Assembly (NCBI RefSeq): GCF_001904655.1
Contig: NZ_MRCC01000002.1
Coordinates: forward strand, 1 to 64,000
DNA: 64,000 bases
Direction of reading: 5' to 3'
Origin: Chroogloeocystis siderophila 5.2 s.c.1
GTDB taxonomy: Bacteria > Cyanobacteriota > Cyanobacteriia > Cyanobacteriales > Chroococcidiopsidaceae
The position numbers and the translations under genes are program-made. A model generated the notes under the pieces. The model was not told where the DNA came from and searched no databases. It saw only the letters and a list, made by a program, of their open reading frames with translations. This document shows positions 26,963-36,016 of the stretch, one piece after another. The stretch's first letter is position 1. Every line of letters begins with the position of its first letter.

Positions 26963-27024
26963 ACGCACCACACTCAAAATGTGGCGACCTTACGGTCATA
27001 GGAGTTCGATTCTCCTCCTGCCCA
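26941..27024 (+). tRNA. tRNA-Leu (anticodon CAA)
   Basis: GGGCGGG (26941-26947) pairs with CCTGCCC (27017-27023; one G-U pair), discriminator A at 27024. The anticodon stem CCACA/TGTGG closes the loop CTCAAAA (anticodon CAA); a variable arm and AGGAGTTCGATTCTCCT T arm follow. The first 22 nt also encode the end of the upstream M48 peptidase. Confidence 0.95.
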
Positions 27025-27754
27025 TTAATTTCATCAAACTCAAGCGCTATGAAGCGCGAATAGTGTATCGAACGAGTATCACTCATCCAAGCTGTGTTGT
27101 TAATAACGCACGGCTCTTTTACAGTTGCCTTAATTTCTAATATTTCAAGATTGAGGTAGCGTTAGTGAAATAATTAATCATGCGATCGCCAAACTGAAAT
27201 ATGCTGCTTATCAGTTGTGACTTGCAATAACATGAGGTGTAGACTAACTACTTTTAGAATCTAATTAAGAGTTATAGTAAATTCTTTTATTATAAGCACA
27301 AAAAACATAACTGCCACTACCGTATGTTTTCTAGTATTACGATAAGTTTTTAGTATCATTTTGTCGCAAGATATCAGTAAAATTGCGCTTGGATCGCAAG
27401 TGGATCTGACGCTAATTTCTTTAGATGTTTGCTATGGCAGGGAGCCTAAATAAGATTGAGAGTAGCCTCGTTTATTAAAACACATTATTAAAAAATGCTT
27501 AAAAATCTTTCTATCAGGGAAGGGAACTTTTGCTTTGAGAAGCCACTCAATTGCTCTTTGAAAGATCCCCTTGTTCTCAAATAAGGCGATCATATTTTTC
27601 TAGTGCTGCGCAATCGTGCTTTGCATGTGCGTGAAACTACATTAAGTAATACTTTTAACTGATAGAGCAATCGTATTACTAACCCAGAGATTACAGACGA
27701 TCAATTGTCAAAGCTACTAGCCGAAGACTATTGTCTATGTTGAGGAGTGAATGT
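27025..27754. other. Intergenic region without a supported gene
   Basis: About 730 bp, AT-rich, between tRNA-Leu and the M23 peptidase. No coherent coding frame, RNA gene or strong repeat was recognised; the promoter of the downstream gene presumably lies in the last 150 bp. Confidence 0.4.
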
Positions 27755-28423
27755 ATGAAGCAAGCATCTGCATCTAGTTATCAACCCACTAAAAATTGTA
27801 TTCGTTTGAGAAAAAGTCTTCTTCTAGCTGCGTTAGGAATCTTAAGTGCATCGAGCTTAATTTGGCAACAGTACACCATCCAAGTTGTAGCAGCTGAAGA
27901 AAATCAGGTTGCTACTAGTAATTCTTGGCAGAATGCTTCATTTCCGGTAGAAAATTTTCAAGCTTACTCTTCCCCGTTTGGATATCGTCGTTCTGCGACT
28001 GGGGGTTCAGGGTGGGAGTTTCATCGAGGGCTAGATTTCGCGGCACCGCAAGGCAGTTATATTCGTAACTGGTGGTCAGGGAAGGTTGTTAAAGTTTCAG
28101 ATCGTACTGCTTGTGGAACGCATGTTATTGTGCAATCTGGTGATTGGGAGCATACTTATTGCCATATGCAAGGTCATGTCGAAGCACAGGGCGGAAATCG
28201 CTACTTAATTGACCGCGAGGGTGGAATTCAAATCTGGGAAGGTCAATACATTCATAGTGGCGCGCGAATTGGTCGAGTAGGAATGACAGGGCGCACCACA
28301 GGTCCGCACCTACATTGGGGGCTCAAGTACGCCAACAACTATGTAGATCCTGCACTTGTTCTACGAGCTATGTATGCTCAGCAATCGGGTAGAACGCTAC
28401 AATCTTCTGCAAGGATTCGATAA
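27755..28423 (+). CDS. M23-family (lysostaphin-type) peptidase
   Basis: The start is the ATG at 27755, with AGGAG 7 nt upstream; an ATG eight codons earlier lacks such a site. The 222-aa protein has a basic N-terminus and a hydrophobic signal (LLLAALGILSASSLIW, about 23-38), then the LytM fold: FHRGLDFAAPQGSYI (about 92-106, zinc His and Asp) and TTGPHLHWGLKY (about 185-196, HxH). Such enzymes cleave peptidoglycan cross-bridges or act as amidase activators. Both metal-binding motifs are intact, so activity is likely. Periplasmic location is inferred. Confidence 0.88.
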   Translation: MKQASASSYQPTKNCIRLRKSLLLAALGILSASSLIWQQYTIQVVAAEENQVATSNSWQNASFPVENFQAYSSPFGYRRSATGGSGWEFHRGLDFAAPQGSYIRNWWSGKVVKVSDRTACGTHVIVQSGDWEHTYCHMQGHVEAQGGNRYLIDREGGIQIWEGQYIHSGARIGRVGMTGRTTGPHLHWGLKYANNYVDPALVLRAMYAQQSGRTLQSSARIR

Positions 28424-28749
28424 GGGATCAGAGAATCTGCGCTATCATTAAAAGCCGGCTTAAAGCTCTTACTATGGTAAGAGGTCTAGCAAAACGCATT
28501 CAGCTTAGGACAAGTATATTGAGTAAATGTATTACTCGATAAAGCTTTTAAAAAAGCTAAGAGCTAACAGAAGAAATCGCTAACTGCTATAGAAGGTGAA
28601 AACCAAGAAAATTGCTGATGTTGAGATTTTAAAAATGTCCTAACATATAGCTCGACTGCTGTATGTCAGTAGCTCAATAAAAAGCCGATAATTTATACCC
28701 TGCAAGTTGAAATTATCGGCTCTTATGTTTGAAATTATCTCAGTTGTAA
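28424..28749. other. Intergenic region with ftsH terminator
   Basis: The convergent gap between the M23 gene and ftsH; apart from the hairpin at 28677-28720 no feature is seen. Confidence 0.45.
28677..28720 (-). terminator. Intrinsic terminator downstream of ftsH
   Basis: An 11-bp perfect stem (GCCGATAATTT/AAATTATCGGC) with a 15-nt loop is followed on the minus strand by CTTTTTATT. It lies about 30 bp after the ftsH stop. Confidence 0.75.
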
Positions 28750-30639
28750 CTAACTAGCAACAAGCGCATCTTGGTCTTGAGATTGCTTGTATTCGGCTAC
28801 AATTTTGCGAAATTCATCGCCGTCAATTGTTTCTCGTTCAATCAGTAAATCGACTAGCCGATCCATCAAAACGCGGTTTTCTTGCAGAATTGTTAATGCT
28901 TGCTCGTGACAATGAGAAATAATCTGTCGCACTTGAGCATCCACACGTGCTGTAATCTCTTCAGAATACTCTGAGCGAGTCATGAGATCGCGCCCTAGAA
29001 AGACCTCGCTGTTTTGGTTGTCGAGTGAAAGTAAACCTAGGTCAGACATCCCAAAGCGAGTGACCATCTGACGTGCTAAGTTTGTAAGTTGTTGTAAATC
29101 TTGACCTGCACCTGTTGTAACTTCCTCTTTACCAAAGACAATTTCTTCAGCTGCTCTACCGCCAAGTGTCGCCGTAATTCTAGCTAAAAGCTGCACGCGC
29201 GAAATTAATCCTTGGTCTTCACTCGGAGTAAACCATGTTAGTCCTCGCGCTTGTCCGCGCGGAATCAGCGTGACTTTTTGCACGGGGTCGTGGTCTTTGA
29301 GTAGTGTCGCCAGCAATGCGTGACCTACTTCATGGTAGGCTATGAGTCGCTTGCTCTTGCTATCGACAAGTGGTGTCCCTTCCATTCCTGCGACAACGCG
29401 GTCGATCGCATCATCTATTTCTAATAATGTAATCGCTTCTTTGCGTCGCCGTGCGGTCAAAATTGCGGCTTCGTTGAGCAAGTTGGCTAAATCGGCTCCG
29501 GTAAATCCTGGCGTCCGCCGTGCGACTGCATCTAACGACACATTCGGGTCAAGCTTTTTATTTCGTGCATGGACTTTGAGAATTTCTTGACGTCCTTTAA
29601 CATCGGGCGCATCGACAATGACTTGGCGGTCAAATCTGCCAGGGCGCAGTAATGCTGCATCGAGCACATCAGGGCGGTTCGTCGCGGCGATAATAATGAT
29701 TCCTGTGTTGCCTTCAAAGCCGTCCATCTCGGTGAGTAGCTGATTGAGTGTTTGTTCGCGTTCATCATTACCACCACCGATTCCAGTACCGCGTTGTCTT
29801 CCTACCGCGTCGATTTCATCGATGAAGATCAAGCAGGGCGCGTTGTCTTTGGCTTTTTTGAATAAGTCGCGGACGCGCGAAGCACCAACACCAACGAACA
29901 TTTCGACGAATTCGCTACCAGAGATACTAAAGAATGGAACTCCAGCCTCACCTGCGATCGCTTTTGCCAAAAGAGTTTTTCCAGTTCCTGGAGGTCCGAC
30001 TAATAAAACACCTTTAGGAATCCTGGCACCTACAGCGGTAAAGCGTTCGGGTTGCTTAAGGAACGTGACGACTTCTTGGAGTTCTTCTTTTGCTTCTTCG
30101 ATTCCAGCAACATCAACAAATGTTATTCCCGTTTTAGCTTCCATCTGAAAGCGGGCGCGGGATTTACCAAAGTTCATTGCTTGATTCGATGCGTTGCCCG
30201 AACGTCGGAGAAACAACAACATCAAAGCCATCAATGGTAAAATCCACAGCAGATTTGCTAAGATTCCAATTGCCACTCGACTATCCGCAGACGAGATCAC
30301 TTCAAATTCAACGCGGTTGGCTCGCAGTCTTTCAATCAATTCGGGATTTTGGTCAAGCAGTGGCACTTCTTGAGGTGGCGCATCTGCTTGTTGTCCTTCG
30401 AGTTGAACTCTCGCAACTCTTTGCGTTGGGTCAATTTCGACGCGTTCGACTTGACCTGCATCAATTCTTTCGATTAATTCTCCATACGTTAGAGCATTCG
30501 GCTCTCTTCTTTGCGCGAGTGCTGGGCTTGCCACAAGCGTAGACTGTAACATAATCCAACCTGCGGCGATCGCACCAGTGAAAGCCAAACCGCTTGCTGG
30601 TCTTTGGCGCATCAATGCTTTTTTTTGCAAACCTCTCAT
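28750..30639 (-). CDS. ftsH: ATP-dependent zinc metalloprotease FtsH
   Basis: This 629-aa membrane AAA protease has two N-terminal membrane helices (about 17-40 and 122-143) around a lumenal/periplasmic loop, then Walker [14 protein letters not shown] (about 209-221), Walker [11 protein letters not shown], the [22 protein letters not shown], and the zinc motif HEVGH (about 437). The HEVGH form and domain lengths fit the FtsH1/FtsH2 group of cyanobacteria, which degrade damaged photosystem II D1 and membrane proteins. The N-terminal helix ends ALAQR, like a cleavable signal. Which of the several cyanobacterial FtsH paralogues it is cannot be settled here. A terminator follows. Confidence 0.95.
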   Translation of the reverse strand: MRGLQKKALMRQRPASGLAFTGAIAAGWIMLQSTLVASPALAQRREPNALTYGELIERIDAGQVERVEIDPTQRVARVQLEGQQADAPPQEVPLLDQNPELIERLRANRVEFEVISSADSRVAIGILANLLWILPLMALMLLFLRRSGNASNQAMNFGKSRARFQMEAKTGITFVDVAGIEEAKEELQEVVTFLKQPERFTAVGARIPKGVLLVGPPGTGKTLLAKAIAGEAGVPFFSISGSEFVEMFVGVGASRVRDLFKKAKDNAPCLIFIDEIDAVGRQRGTGIGGGNDEREQTLNQLLTEMDGFEGNTGIIIIAATNRPDVLDAALLRPGRFDRQVIVDAPDVKGRQEILKVHARNKKLDPNVSLDAVARRTPGFTGADLANLLNEAAILTARRRKEAITLLEIDDAIDRVVAGMEGTPLVDSKSKRLIAYHEVGHALLATLLKDHDPVQKVTLIPRGQARGLTWFTPSEDQGLISRVQLLARITATLGGRAAEEIVFGKEEVTTGAGQDLQQLTNLARQMVTRFGMSDLGLLSLDNQNSEVFLGRDLMTRSEYSEEITARVDAQVRQIISHCHEQALTILQENRVLMDRLVDLLIERETIDGDEFRKIVAEYKQSQDQDALVAS

Positions 30640-31016
30640 ATTGATTGCCCTTTGTCTACTGCCTTAACCCAAGCACTTGCATCTGAGCGTTCTGCCTGAG
30701 CGTGAATAAAAACTTACAATTTATCTTGCCAAGATCTAGTTTAGCCTTCCCACCACTACCTCTAGTATTACCGATACTTCAAGTTCTTTTGCTGGCAAAA
30801 TTTCGGGTTTGACACAATCTCAGCATTTTGACTACAATTAAGCCATACTCATTACGACTACGTTTTTCTGTAACTGCAACTAATTATCTAGTCGCTACAA
30901 GAAGCACATAAGTTGCATACATAGAGTACTTTGCTTCACAACGAGATTGGATAACCGAAATTCAGATTTGTTGAGAATAATTAATATTTAAGTAGATTCC
31001 CTCACAAAGCAACTCG
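30640..31016. other. Divergent promoter region between ftsH and FMN reductase
   Basis: Non-coding, AT-rich gap between divergently transcribed genes. No distinct operator was recognised. Confidence 0.4.
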
Positions 31017-31562
31017 ATGGTAAAAATTGTAGGAATTGGTGGTAGTTTAAGACCAGACTCTTATAGCCAAAGTGCTTTAAGACTGGTAGCACAGCGCGTA
31101 GAAGCATTGGGAGCAGAAGTAGAAATTCTTGACCTTAGGCAAATGGAACTACCATTTTGCAATGGAGAAGATAGCTATCCCGATTATCCTGATGTGGTCA
31201 AGCTACAAAATACGGTTAAGCAAGCCGACGGCTTAATTTTGGCAACTCCAGAGTATCACGGAAGTGTAAGTGGTGTCTTAAAAAATGCTCTAGATTTGAT
31301 GAGTTTTGAGCAGCTAGATGGTAAGGTCGTCGGGTTAATCAGCGTATTGGGAGGTCAATCTAATAGTAATGCTTTGAACGATTTACGCGTCATTATGCGT
31401 TGGGTACACGCGTGGGTAATTCCCGAACAAGTTGCGATCGGACAAGCGTGGAAGGCTTTCGGTTCTGACGGCAAAATTTTGGACGAAAAAATTTCTCAAC
31501 GTTTCGATCAATTCGCTCAAAGTTTAGTAGAAAACACGCGTAAGCTGCAAGGCGTTGCTTAG
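31017..31562 (+). CDS. NADPH-dependent FMN reductase family protein
   Basis: The 181-aa flavoprotein carries the FMN-binding GIGGSLRPDSYSQSALR loop (residues 6-22) and ATPEYHGSVSGVLKNALD (about 76-93), the pattern of NADPH-dependent FMN/quinone/chromate reductases (ChrR/ArsH-like, flavodoxin fold). It probably reduces quinones or metals in the cytoplasm; the physiological substrate cannot be told from sequence. Length is typical for the family. It stands alone, with the start ATG after CAAAGCAACTCG. Confidence 0.88.
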   Translation: MVKIVGIGGSLRPDSYSQSALRLVAQRVEALGAEVEILDLRQMELPFCNGEDSYPDYPDVVKLQNTVKQADGLILATPEYHGSVSGVLKNALDLMSFEQLDGKVVGLISVLGGQSNSNALNDLRVIMRWVHAWVIPEQVAIGQAWKAFGSDGKILDEKISQRFDQFAQSLVENTRKLQGVA

Positions 31563-31944
31563 TAGCAGGATTCGTAATTCGTAATTGTTATACGTTTAGG
31601 AACTTGAGAATTAATTGAATTACCAATTAGACGGTAATCATTACTTCATTGATAAGTGTGAGCTTTAAAACCTAAATCAATTTATTACGAATTACGAGTT
31701 ATTCGATTGTGAATAAATTGCTTACTAGGTTCGCTAAGAGTTTTTTGGCAGGAAACTCATTTATGTACCTTAGTAGGATTACCATATTTGTTGTATGTTT
31801 TGCAACCGTAATTTTAGGGTTTATTTTGAGAAATTCTAGGATTTCATCAAAAGATTTCCGTAAAACTACTATTGCTTGTCGATATTAAGTGCAATAGCGT
31901 GCTTATATAGTGTACTAACCTGCAACTTTTTGCAGTAAGAGAGT
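31563..31944. other. Intergenic region with long-range inverted repeat
   Basis: CGTAATTCGTAAT at 31573-31585 and ATTACGAATTACG at 31684-31696 are a 13-bp perfect inverted pair 98 nt apart. CTGCAA/TTGCAG with a 4-nt loop lies near 31921-31936, just before the Crp/Fnr start. A 59-codon frame is also present (31709-31888). Confidence 0.45.
31709..31888 (+). CDS. Possible 59-aa single-TM protein
   Basis: A GTG at 31709 opens a frame encoding VNKLLTRFAKSF..., a hydrophobic stretch ITIFVVCFATVILGFIL (about 23-39), and a short basic end. No family match and only a weak ribosome-binding site. It ends about 55 bp before the Crp/Fnr gene. It may be chance. Confidence 0.25.
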   Translation: MNKLLTRFAKSFLAGNSFMYLSRITIFVVCFATVILGFILRNSRISSKDFRKTTIACRY

Positions 31945-32544
31945 ATGGCAATACCCGACGCAGGTTTAGCACCTTTTCTGTCCTTACAGAAGTGCAGGTT
32001 TCGTCGCAGAAAACAAATTCCACTTCAAACAGACATTCTGTGGAAAATTGAACGCGGTGCTGTACGTACATCTACTTGGACGGCAGATGGAACATTAATC
32101 GTCTTAGGTTATTGGAAACCTGGTGAAATCGTAGGCAAAGCAATATCGCGTATTCAGCCCCTTCAAATCGAATGCTTAACTGATGTAGAGTGTACTGGCG
32201 TGCCGTCTAATTTATGGGATGGCATATTGAATGATATCGTACAGCAGATGCAACAAACTGATGAATTAATCTGCATCATCCGCAGAGAATCAGTTATGTT
32301 AAGGCTGTGGGAGTTTCTTATTTGGCTAGACAAAAAGTTTGGTTGTGATGTTAAGCAGGGGCGGCTATTAGATTTACCCATTACTCATCAGGATATAGCC
32401 GATACGATTGGCTCGACACGGGTGACAGTGACGCGAATGCTGCAACAATTAGCAATAGAAGGGAAAATACGGCGTCAAGGATGGAGCATTATTATTACTG
32501 AGCCTCGTTTATTAGAGCCAGATGAAATGAAGCTTGGCAAATAA
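31945..32544 (+). CDS. Crp/Fnr-family transcriptional regulator (short form)
   Basis: The 199-aa regulator shares layout and wording with the one at 495-1055: RRKQIPLQTDILWKIERGAVRT, GYWKPGEIVGKAISRI and IQPLQIECLTDVE in the sensor half, and a Crp-type recognition region ITHQDIADTIGSTRVTVTRML at about 145-165. The N-terminal barrel is shortened and the ligand is unknown. It is followed by a repeat fragment and then, on the opposite strand, a ferrochelatase-like gene and a second mgtE. An inverted repeat lies just before its start and may allow autoregulation. Confidence 0.85.
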   Translation: MAIPDAGLAPFLSLQKCRFRRRKQIPLQTDILWKIERGAVRTSTWTADGTLIVLGYWKPGEIVGKAISRIQPLQIECLTDVECTGVPSNLWDGILNDIVQQMQQTDELICIIRRESVMLRLWEFLIWLDKKFGCDVKQGRLLDLPITHQDIADTIGSTRVTVTRMLQQLAIEGKIRRQGWSIIITEPRLLEPDEMKLGK

Positions 32545-32596
32545 ATTCGCGGCTAGATAAATTATGCCTTGTGAGGGTAAGGCAGTGCCTTACCCG
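32540..32596 (+). repeat. Fragment of the dispersed repeat
   Basis: ATAAATTCGCGGCTAGATAAA and the GGGTAAGGCAGTGCCTTACCC-like hairpin match the inner left part of copy A at 16693. Terminal arms are absent. It overlaps the last codon of the Crp/Fnr gene and reaches the stop of the ferrochelatase-like gene. Confidence 0.5.
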
Positions 32597-32602
32597 TACT
32601 TT

Positions 32603-33724
32603 TTAGTGGTGATGATGGTGGTGATGCGCCTGCGTTGCTGCTAAGTGAGGGTTGACGGCGATCGCTTGTTCTGAGAGTAAAGCGGCGATGTGAGGGTTAG
32701 CCCACTCGGCTGCCATTTTCAGAAAGTCTGGATGGTCATTCACACAGGGCATTTGCACATAAGTAATATTTTTATGCTGGTGCTGTAGTCTATGAATGAT
32801 ATGATCGACATCGAGTAAAGTTTCATGATTCTCGGTAGCAAAGCCAATTGGCATAAAGACAATTGCTTTAGCACCAAGTTCGATCAAGTTTTTTGCGGCT
32901 TGCGTCGCGTTGGGCTGTGTCCATTCGATCAGCGGGGTGTCATGATTCAGCCAGCCGACAGAAATCAGCGGATAGCGGTAGATTAATTGTTCTCTTACCT
33001 GTTCGTATAGTGCTTCACTTTCTGTAATTCCAGAGGTGAATCCTTTGGCTTTATGCGGACAACCGTGATTCATTAACACGATACCAATTTGTGAAGGTAG
33101 GTAAGCTGCGGCTAAATCAGTCGCAATCTTTTCCTCAACAAGACGCGCCATTAAATCGATATACGCAGGTTCATTATAGAAAGAAGGAATATAGCGTTGT
33201 CCTTTCACCCAATGTTCGTCACCGTCTGCAAGCTTTGCTAACGCTTTGTTGACTTGCTCAACCGCAATTCCACTTGTGAAGATTGAATCGACAACGAGTA
33301 GCGGGTAAATGAGAATTTTGTCAAAGCCTTGATCTTTAATGTCTGTTAAGACTTGTTCTGGGAGAAACGGCGCGCAGAAGTTAAATGCTTTGAATACTTG
33401 AATGCGCTTTCCCCACTGTTGTTGTAAGTGCTGTTCAATTCCGGCGCGTTGCTGCTCAAAAATAGCGTTGTGGGGTGAGATGAAGTGATCGTGTTGATGA
33501 CCCCATTCATGTCGGTCAAATAGCGCCAGTACTTTCGCTAAAGGCGGATAAATCCACGTTGGTACTGGAGCGAATTTAGCTGTTAGTAGATTTAAAGCTT
33601 GTTCATTATAGTTAGCAAAATCTTCGTAACTTTCGACTTCGCCGTAGCCCATCAGCAAGACGGCAACTCGGTCGTTGCTAGAATGGGCAGATGCTTGTTG
33701 CTGTTTTTCGGGGATGGCAACCAA
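32603..33724 (-). CDS. Ferrochelatase-family protein with C-terminal His tail
   Basis: From a TTG at 33724 with GAGG 8 nt upstream the product is 373 aa; a longer frame to 33799 looks non-coding. The fold is that of HemH: LLMGYGEVESYEDF at the start, LMNHGCPHKAKGFTSGITE with the active-site His, and FMPIGFATENHETLLDVD with the catalytic Glu. It differs from normal cyanobacterial HemH (no CAB-like C-terminal helix, altered LLNLGGP motif). The last residues are AHHHHHHH, a natural metal-binding tail like those of CbiX-type chelatases. It may insert Fe or another metal into a tetrapyrrole; the substrate is uncertain. Confidence 0.75.
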   Translation of the reverse strand: MVAIPEKQQQASAHSSNDRVAVLLMGYGEVESYEDFANYNEQALNLLTAKFAPVPTWIYPPLAKVLALFDRHEWGHQHDHFISPHNAIFEQQRAGIEQHLQQQWGKRIQVFKAFNFCAPFLPEQVLTDIKDQGFDKILIYPLLVVDSIFTSGIAVEQVNKALAKLADGDEHWVKGQRYIPSFYNEPAYIDLMARLVEEKIATDLAAAYLPSQIGIVLMNHGCPHKAKGFTSGITESEALYEQVREQLIYRYPLISVGWLNHDTPLIEWTQPNATQAAKNLIELGAKAIVFMPIGFATENHETLLDVDHIIHRLQHQHKNITYVQMPCVNDHPDFLKMAAEWANPHIAALLSEQAIAVNPHLAATQAHHHHHHH

Positions 33725-33867
33725 TTTACATTCCTCAAATATGTAATTTCGGTAATGTAGGTACTTGAAGCGCCCAACGATGCCGCATATAGCCCACAAA
33801 GTACCGACACTATACTTAGGTTAACATCCCCATAGGGGGCATAACAGTGTTCTGTGAGAAGTCAGCT

Positions 33868-35262
33868 TTACAATCCGAGAATTAATCGTGCTGTCCACAA
33901 GTAAATTAAAACTCCTAACACATCAACCGCAGTTGTAATAAATGGTGCTGACATTAAAGCGGGGTCGAGTTTGAGCGAACGAAACAAAAACGGTAACGCG
34001 GAACCTGCGAAAGAAGCCAAAATCGCGATCGCAAACAAACTGACTCCGACAGCGATCGCCACTGATAGATTACCCTGAAGAAAGTAAGCCCACACGGTAA
34101 CAACAATAGCTAGCATGACACCCAAAATAACTCCTGCTAGCGTTTCCCGCGATATAACTCCTAGAAATTTGTTAGCTTGGACTTCGTTAGTACTTAACCC
34201 ACGAATGACTACTGTAGAAGACTGCGCGCCCACATTACCACCAGTATCAATCAACAACGGAATAAATGCTGCTAGTGCGACAACTTGCTCAAGAACTTCT
34301 TCTTGGTTTTGAATCACTACCGCTGTTGCTGTATTTGTAATTAAGAGAACGAATAACCAAACGACGCGTTTGCGCGCGACAGTAAATAAGTTAGTTTGAA
34401 AATAATTACCGCCACCCGATTGAACGCCACCCAACGTATAAATGTCTTCGGTTGTTTCTTGCTCTAAAATATCAATAACATCATCAACCGTTACAATCCC
34501 AACTAAACGCCGTTCAGCATCAACGACAGGGACTGCTAAGAAATCATAATCTTTGATAATACGTGCAACTTCTTCTTGATCGGTTTCGGTATAAACGTAC
34601 ACAACATCCCGCGTCATCACCTCACCAATTGTTTGGTCTGGTTGGGCTGTTACTAAGTCTCTTAACGATAAGATGCCTACAAGTCGCCGTGCTGCATCGG
34701 TAACGTACAGGTAGTAAATTGTTTCAGTAACATTAGCAACGCTGCGAATGCGCTCTAGGGCTTGGGCTACGGTCATTCCCTCTTTGAGCGAAATATACTC
34801 TGGGGTCATAATGCGCCCAGCAGTATTAGGTTTATAGCCCAAAAGTAAAGACGTCGCTTGTCGTTCTTCAGGGCTGAGTTGCGTCAGCAGCCGTCGGACA
34901 ATTTTCGCGGGTAATTCATCAAACAAACGCGCGCGATCATCTGGCGACATTTTATCAACAATATCCAAGACATCTTGATGTTTGAATTCCTCAATGAGCT
35001 TTTGTTGAACAACAGGATCGAGATATTCATAAACTTCGATCGCTTCATCTTTGGACAGCAAACGAAACGCGATCGCTTGCATTGCTTCTGGTAGCCCTTC
35101 GATCGCTTCAGCAATATCTACAGGTTGTACGGGTACAAGTAAAGCTTTTGCACCTTGAAAGTTTTGTTGTTCCAGCAGTGCTTGTAGCTGCATTTGTACG
35201 AGGTGGCGCAGTTCTTCACGCGATGCAGTTTGAGGGAGATTAGCATTGTAGTCTTGAGTCAA
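33868..35262 (-). CDS. mgtE: Magnesium transporter MgtE (second copy)
   Basis: This 464-aa protein has a complete MgtE layout: N domain (about 15-135; LFDELPAKIVRRLLTQLSPEERQA), two CBS domains (about 140-265, GRIMTPEYISL and GEVMTRDVVYV), and five membrane helices with GGNVGAQSSTVVIRGL and PFITTAVDVLGVLIY holding the pore acidic residue. It is the more canonical of the two MgtE proteins in the window. It follows divergently or in tandem with the ferrochelatase-like gene on the same strand (144 bp upstream of it). The start is the ATG at 35262, preceded by AGGAGGTT. Confidence 0.95.
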   Translation of the reverse strand: MTQDYNANLPQTASREELRHLVQMQLQALLEQQNFQGAKALLVPVQPVDIAEAIEGLPEAMQAIAFRLLSKDEAIEVYEYLDPVVQQKLIEEFKHQDVLDIVDKMSPDDRARLFDELPAKIVRRLLTQLSPEERQATSLLLGYKPNTAGRIMTPEYISLKEGMTVAQALERIRSVANVTETIYYLYVTDAARRLVGILSLRDLVTAQPDQTIGEVMTRDVVYVYTETDQEEVARIIKDYDFLAVPVVDAERRLVGIVTVDDVIDILEQETTEDIYTLGGVQSGGGNYFQTNLFTVARKRVVWLFVLLITNTATAVVIQNQEEVLEQVVALAAFIPLLIDTGGNVGAQSSTVVIRGLSTNEVQANKFLGVISRETLAGVILGVMLAIVVTVWAYFLQGNLSVAIAVGVSLFAIAILASFAGSALPFLFRSLKLDPALMSAPFITTAVDVLGVLIYLWTARLILGL

Positions 35263-35517
35263 GGTGAACCTCCTAGTAATACTATTATCTTTAAGGTTTA
35301 TATGTATAGGACAGCAGAGGAGCAGGGGTGCAAGGGTGCAGGGGAGAGTAGAGAATTATGAAATTCAGCTTGTACGAGCGCAAGACTTTTTTCCTTATAA
35401 AAGTGAAAAGGGCAATCTTAAAGCAACGATTAAAGATTTCCTTAAATCCTCCGTCTTATTCTCTTAACTTTTGCATAACAATGATGTCTTGATGCGTCTT
35501 ATCAACCTCCTCTAGTA

Positions 35518-35803
35518 CTAACTCAAAAATGGATTTTCCAGAATATTAAATTGCCTCAGTAAGAGAATAACAACTGTATAAACTGTAGAGGAAATCAAGC
35601 CAATTAGTAAATCTTTTTTTTGAAATTGCGTTTTGACTGATTGAGAACATCTGTAGCTCCAAATTGCATCAACAAAAAAACCGCAACGTTTAGGTATCCA
35701 GTGACATGCTATAGAAAAAGGTAAAAATAAATTTGCATGAAATAAACTAAAAACATAACCAATAAAGTAGGCAATTGGTAAATTAAAAAATAAATCATTA
35801 GCT
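35518..35803 (-). pseudogene. C-terminal fragment of a membrane protein, cut by a repeat element
   Basis: The minus strand is open for about 92 codons without any start codon: NDLFFNLPIAYFIGYVFSLF, HWIPKRCGFFVDAIWSY and a second hydrophobic helix LLIGLISSTVYTVVILLL, ending at a TAG (35518-35520). Its upstream edge coincides with the terminal arm of dispersed repeat copy C. The 5' half is not found beyond the repeat. The family is not recognised. Confidence 0.5.
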
Positions 35804-35961
35804 CTCCTGCATGAATCGCAGATACCCTACGACTGAAGTCGGAGATCTCTAGGCACAGTGTACCTTCGTACACTAAAATGAGATTTTTAGTAGTAAGTCC
35901 GCGGAAGTGGACTTTGTTTATTTAGATGCGAATTTATTCGCCCAGCATTCACGCAGGAGGT
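35804..35961 (-). repeat. Dispersed TIR-bounded repeat, copy C
   Basis: The outer arms CTCCTGCATGAATCGC and (inverted) CTCCTGCGTGAATGC bound about 158 bp. It includes ACGACTGAAGTCGGAG, the hairpin AGTGTACCTTCGTACACT, AGTCCGCGGAAGTGGACTT and TTTATTTAGATGCGAATTTATTCGC. It is the best-preserved copy in the window. Confidence 0.7.
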
Positions 35962-36016
35962 CTATTCTACCTTATTCAACACTAACAACGATCCTTGTGA
36001 CAAGAAAATGACAGGT

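Larger units (their letters stand above)
35263..36016. other. Intergenic region with gene fragment and repeat copy
   Basis: It contains a truncated membrane-protein frame (35518-35803, minus) and the inverted copy C of the dispersed repeat (35804-35961). The part 35280-35510 shows only short GGGTGCAAGGGTGCAGGGG-type repeats. Confidence 0.5.

Noticed and set aside
33725-33799. N-terminal extension of the ferrochelatase-like protein
   Set aside because: Begins at a TTG without ribosome-binding site and has no homology-like pattern; the TTG at 33724 has GAGG at proper distance.
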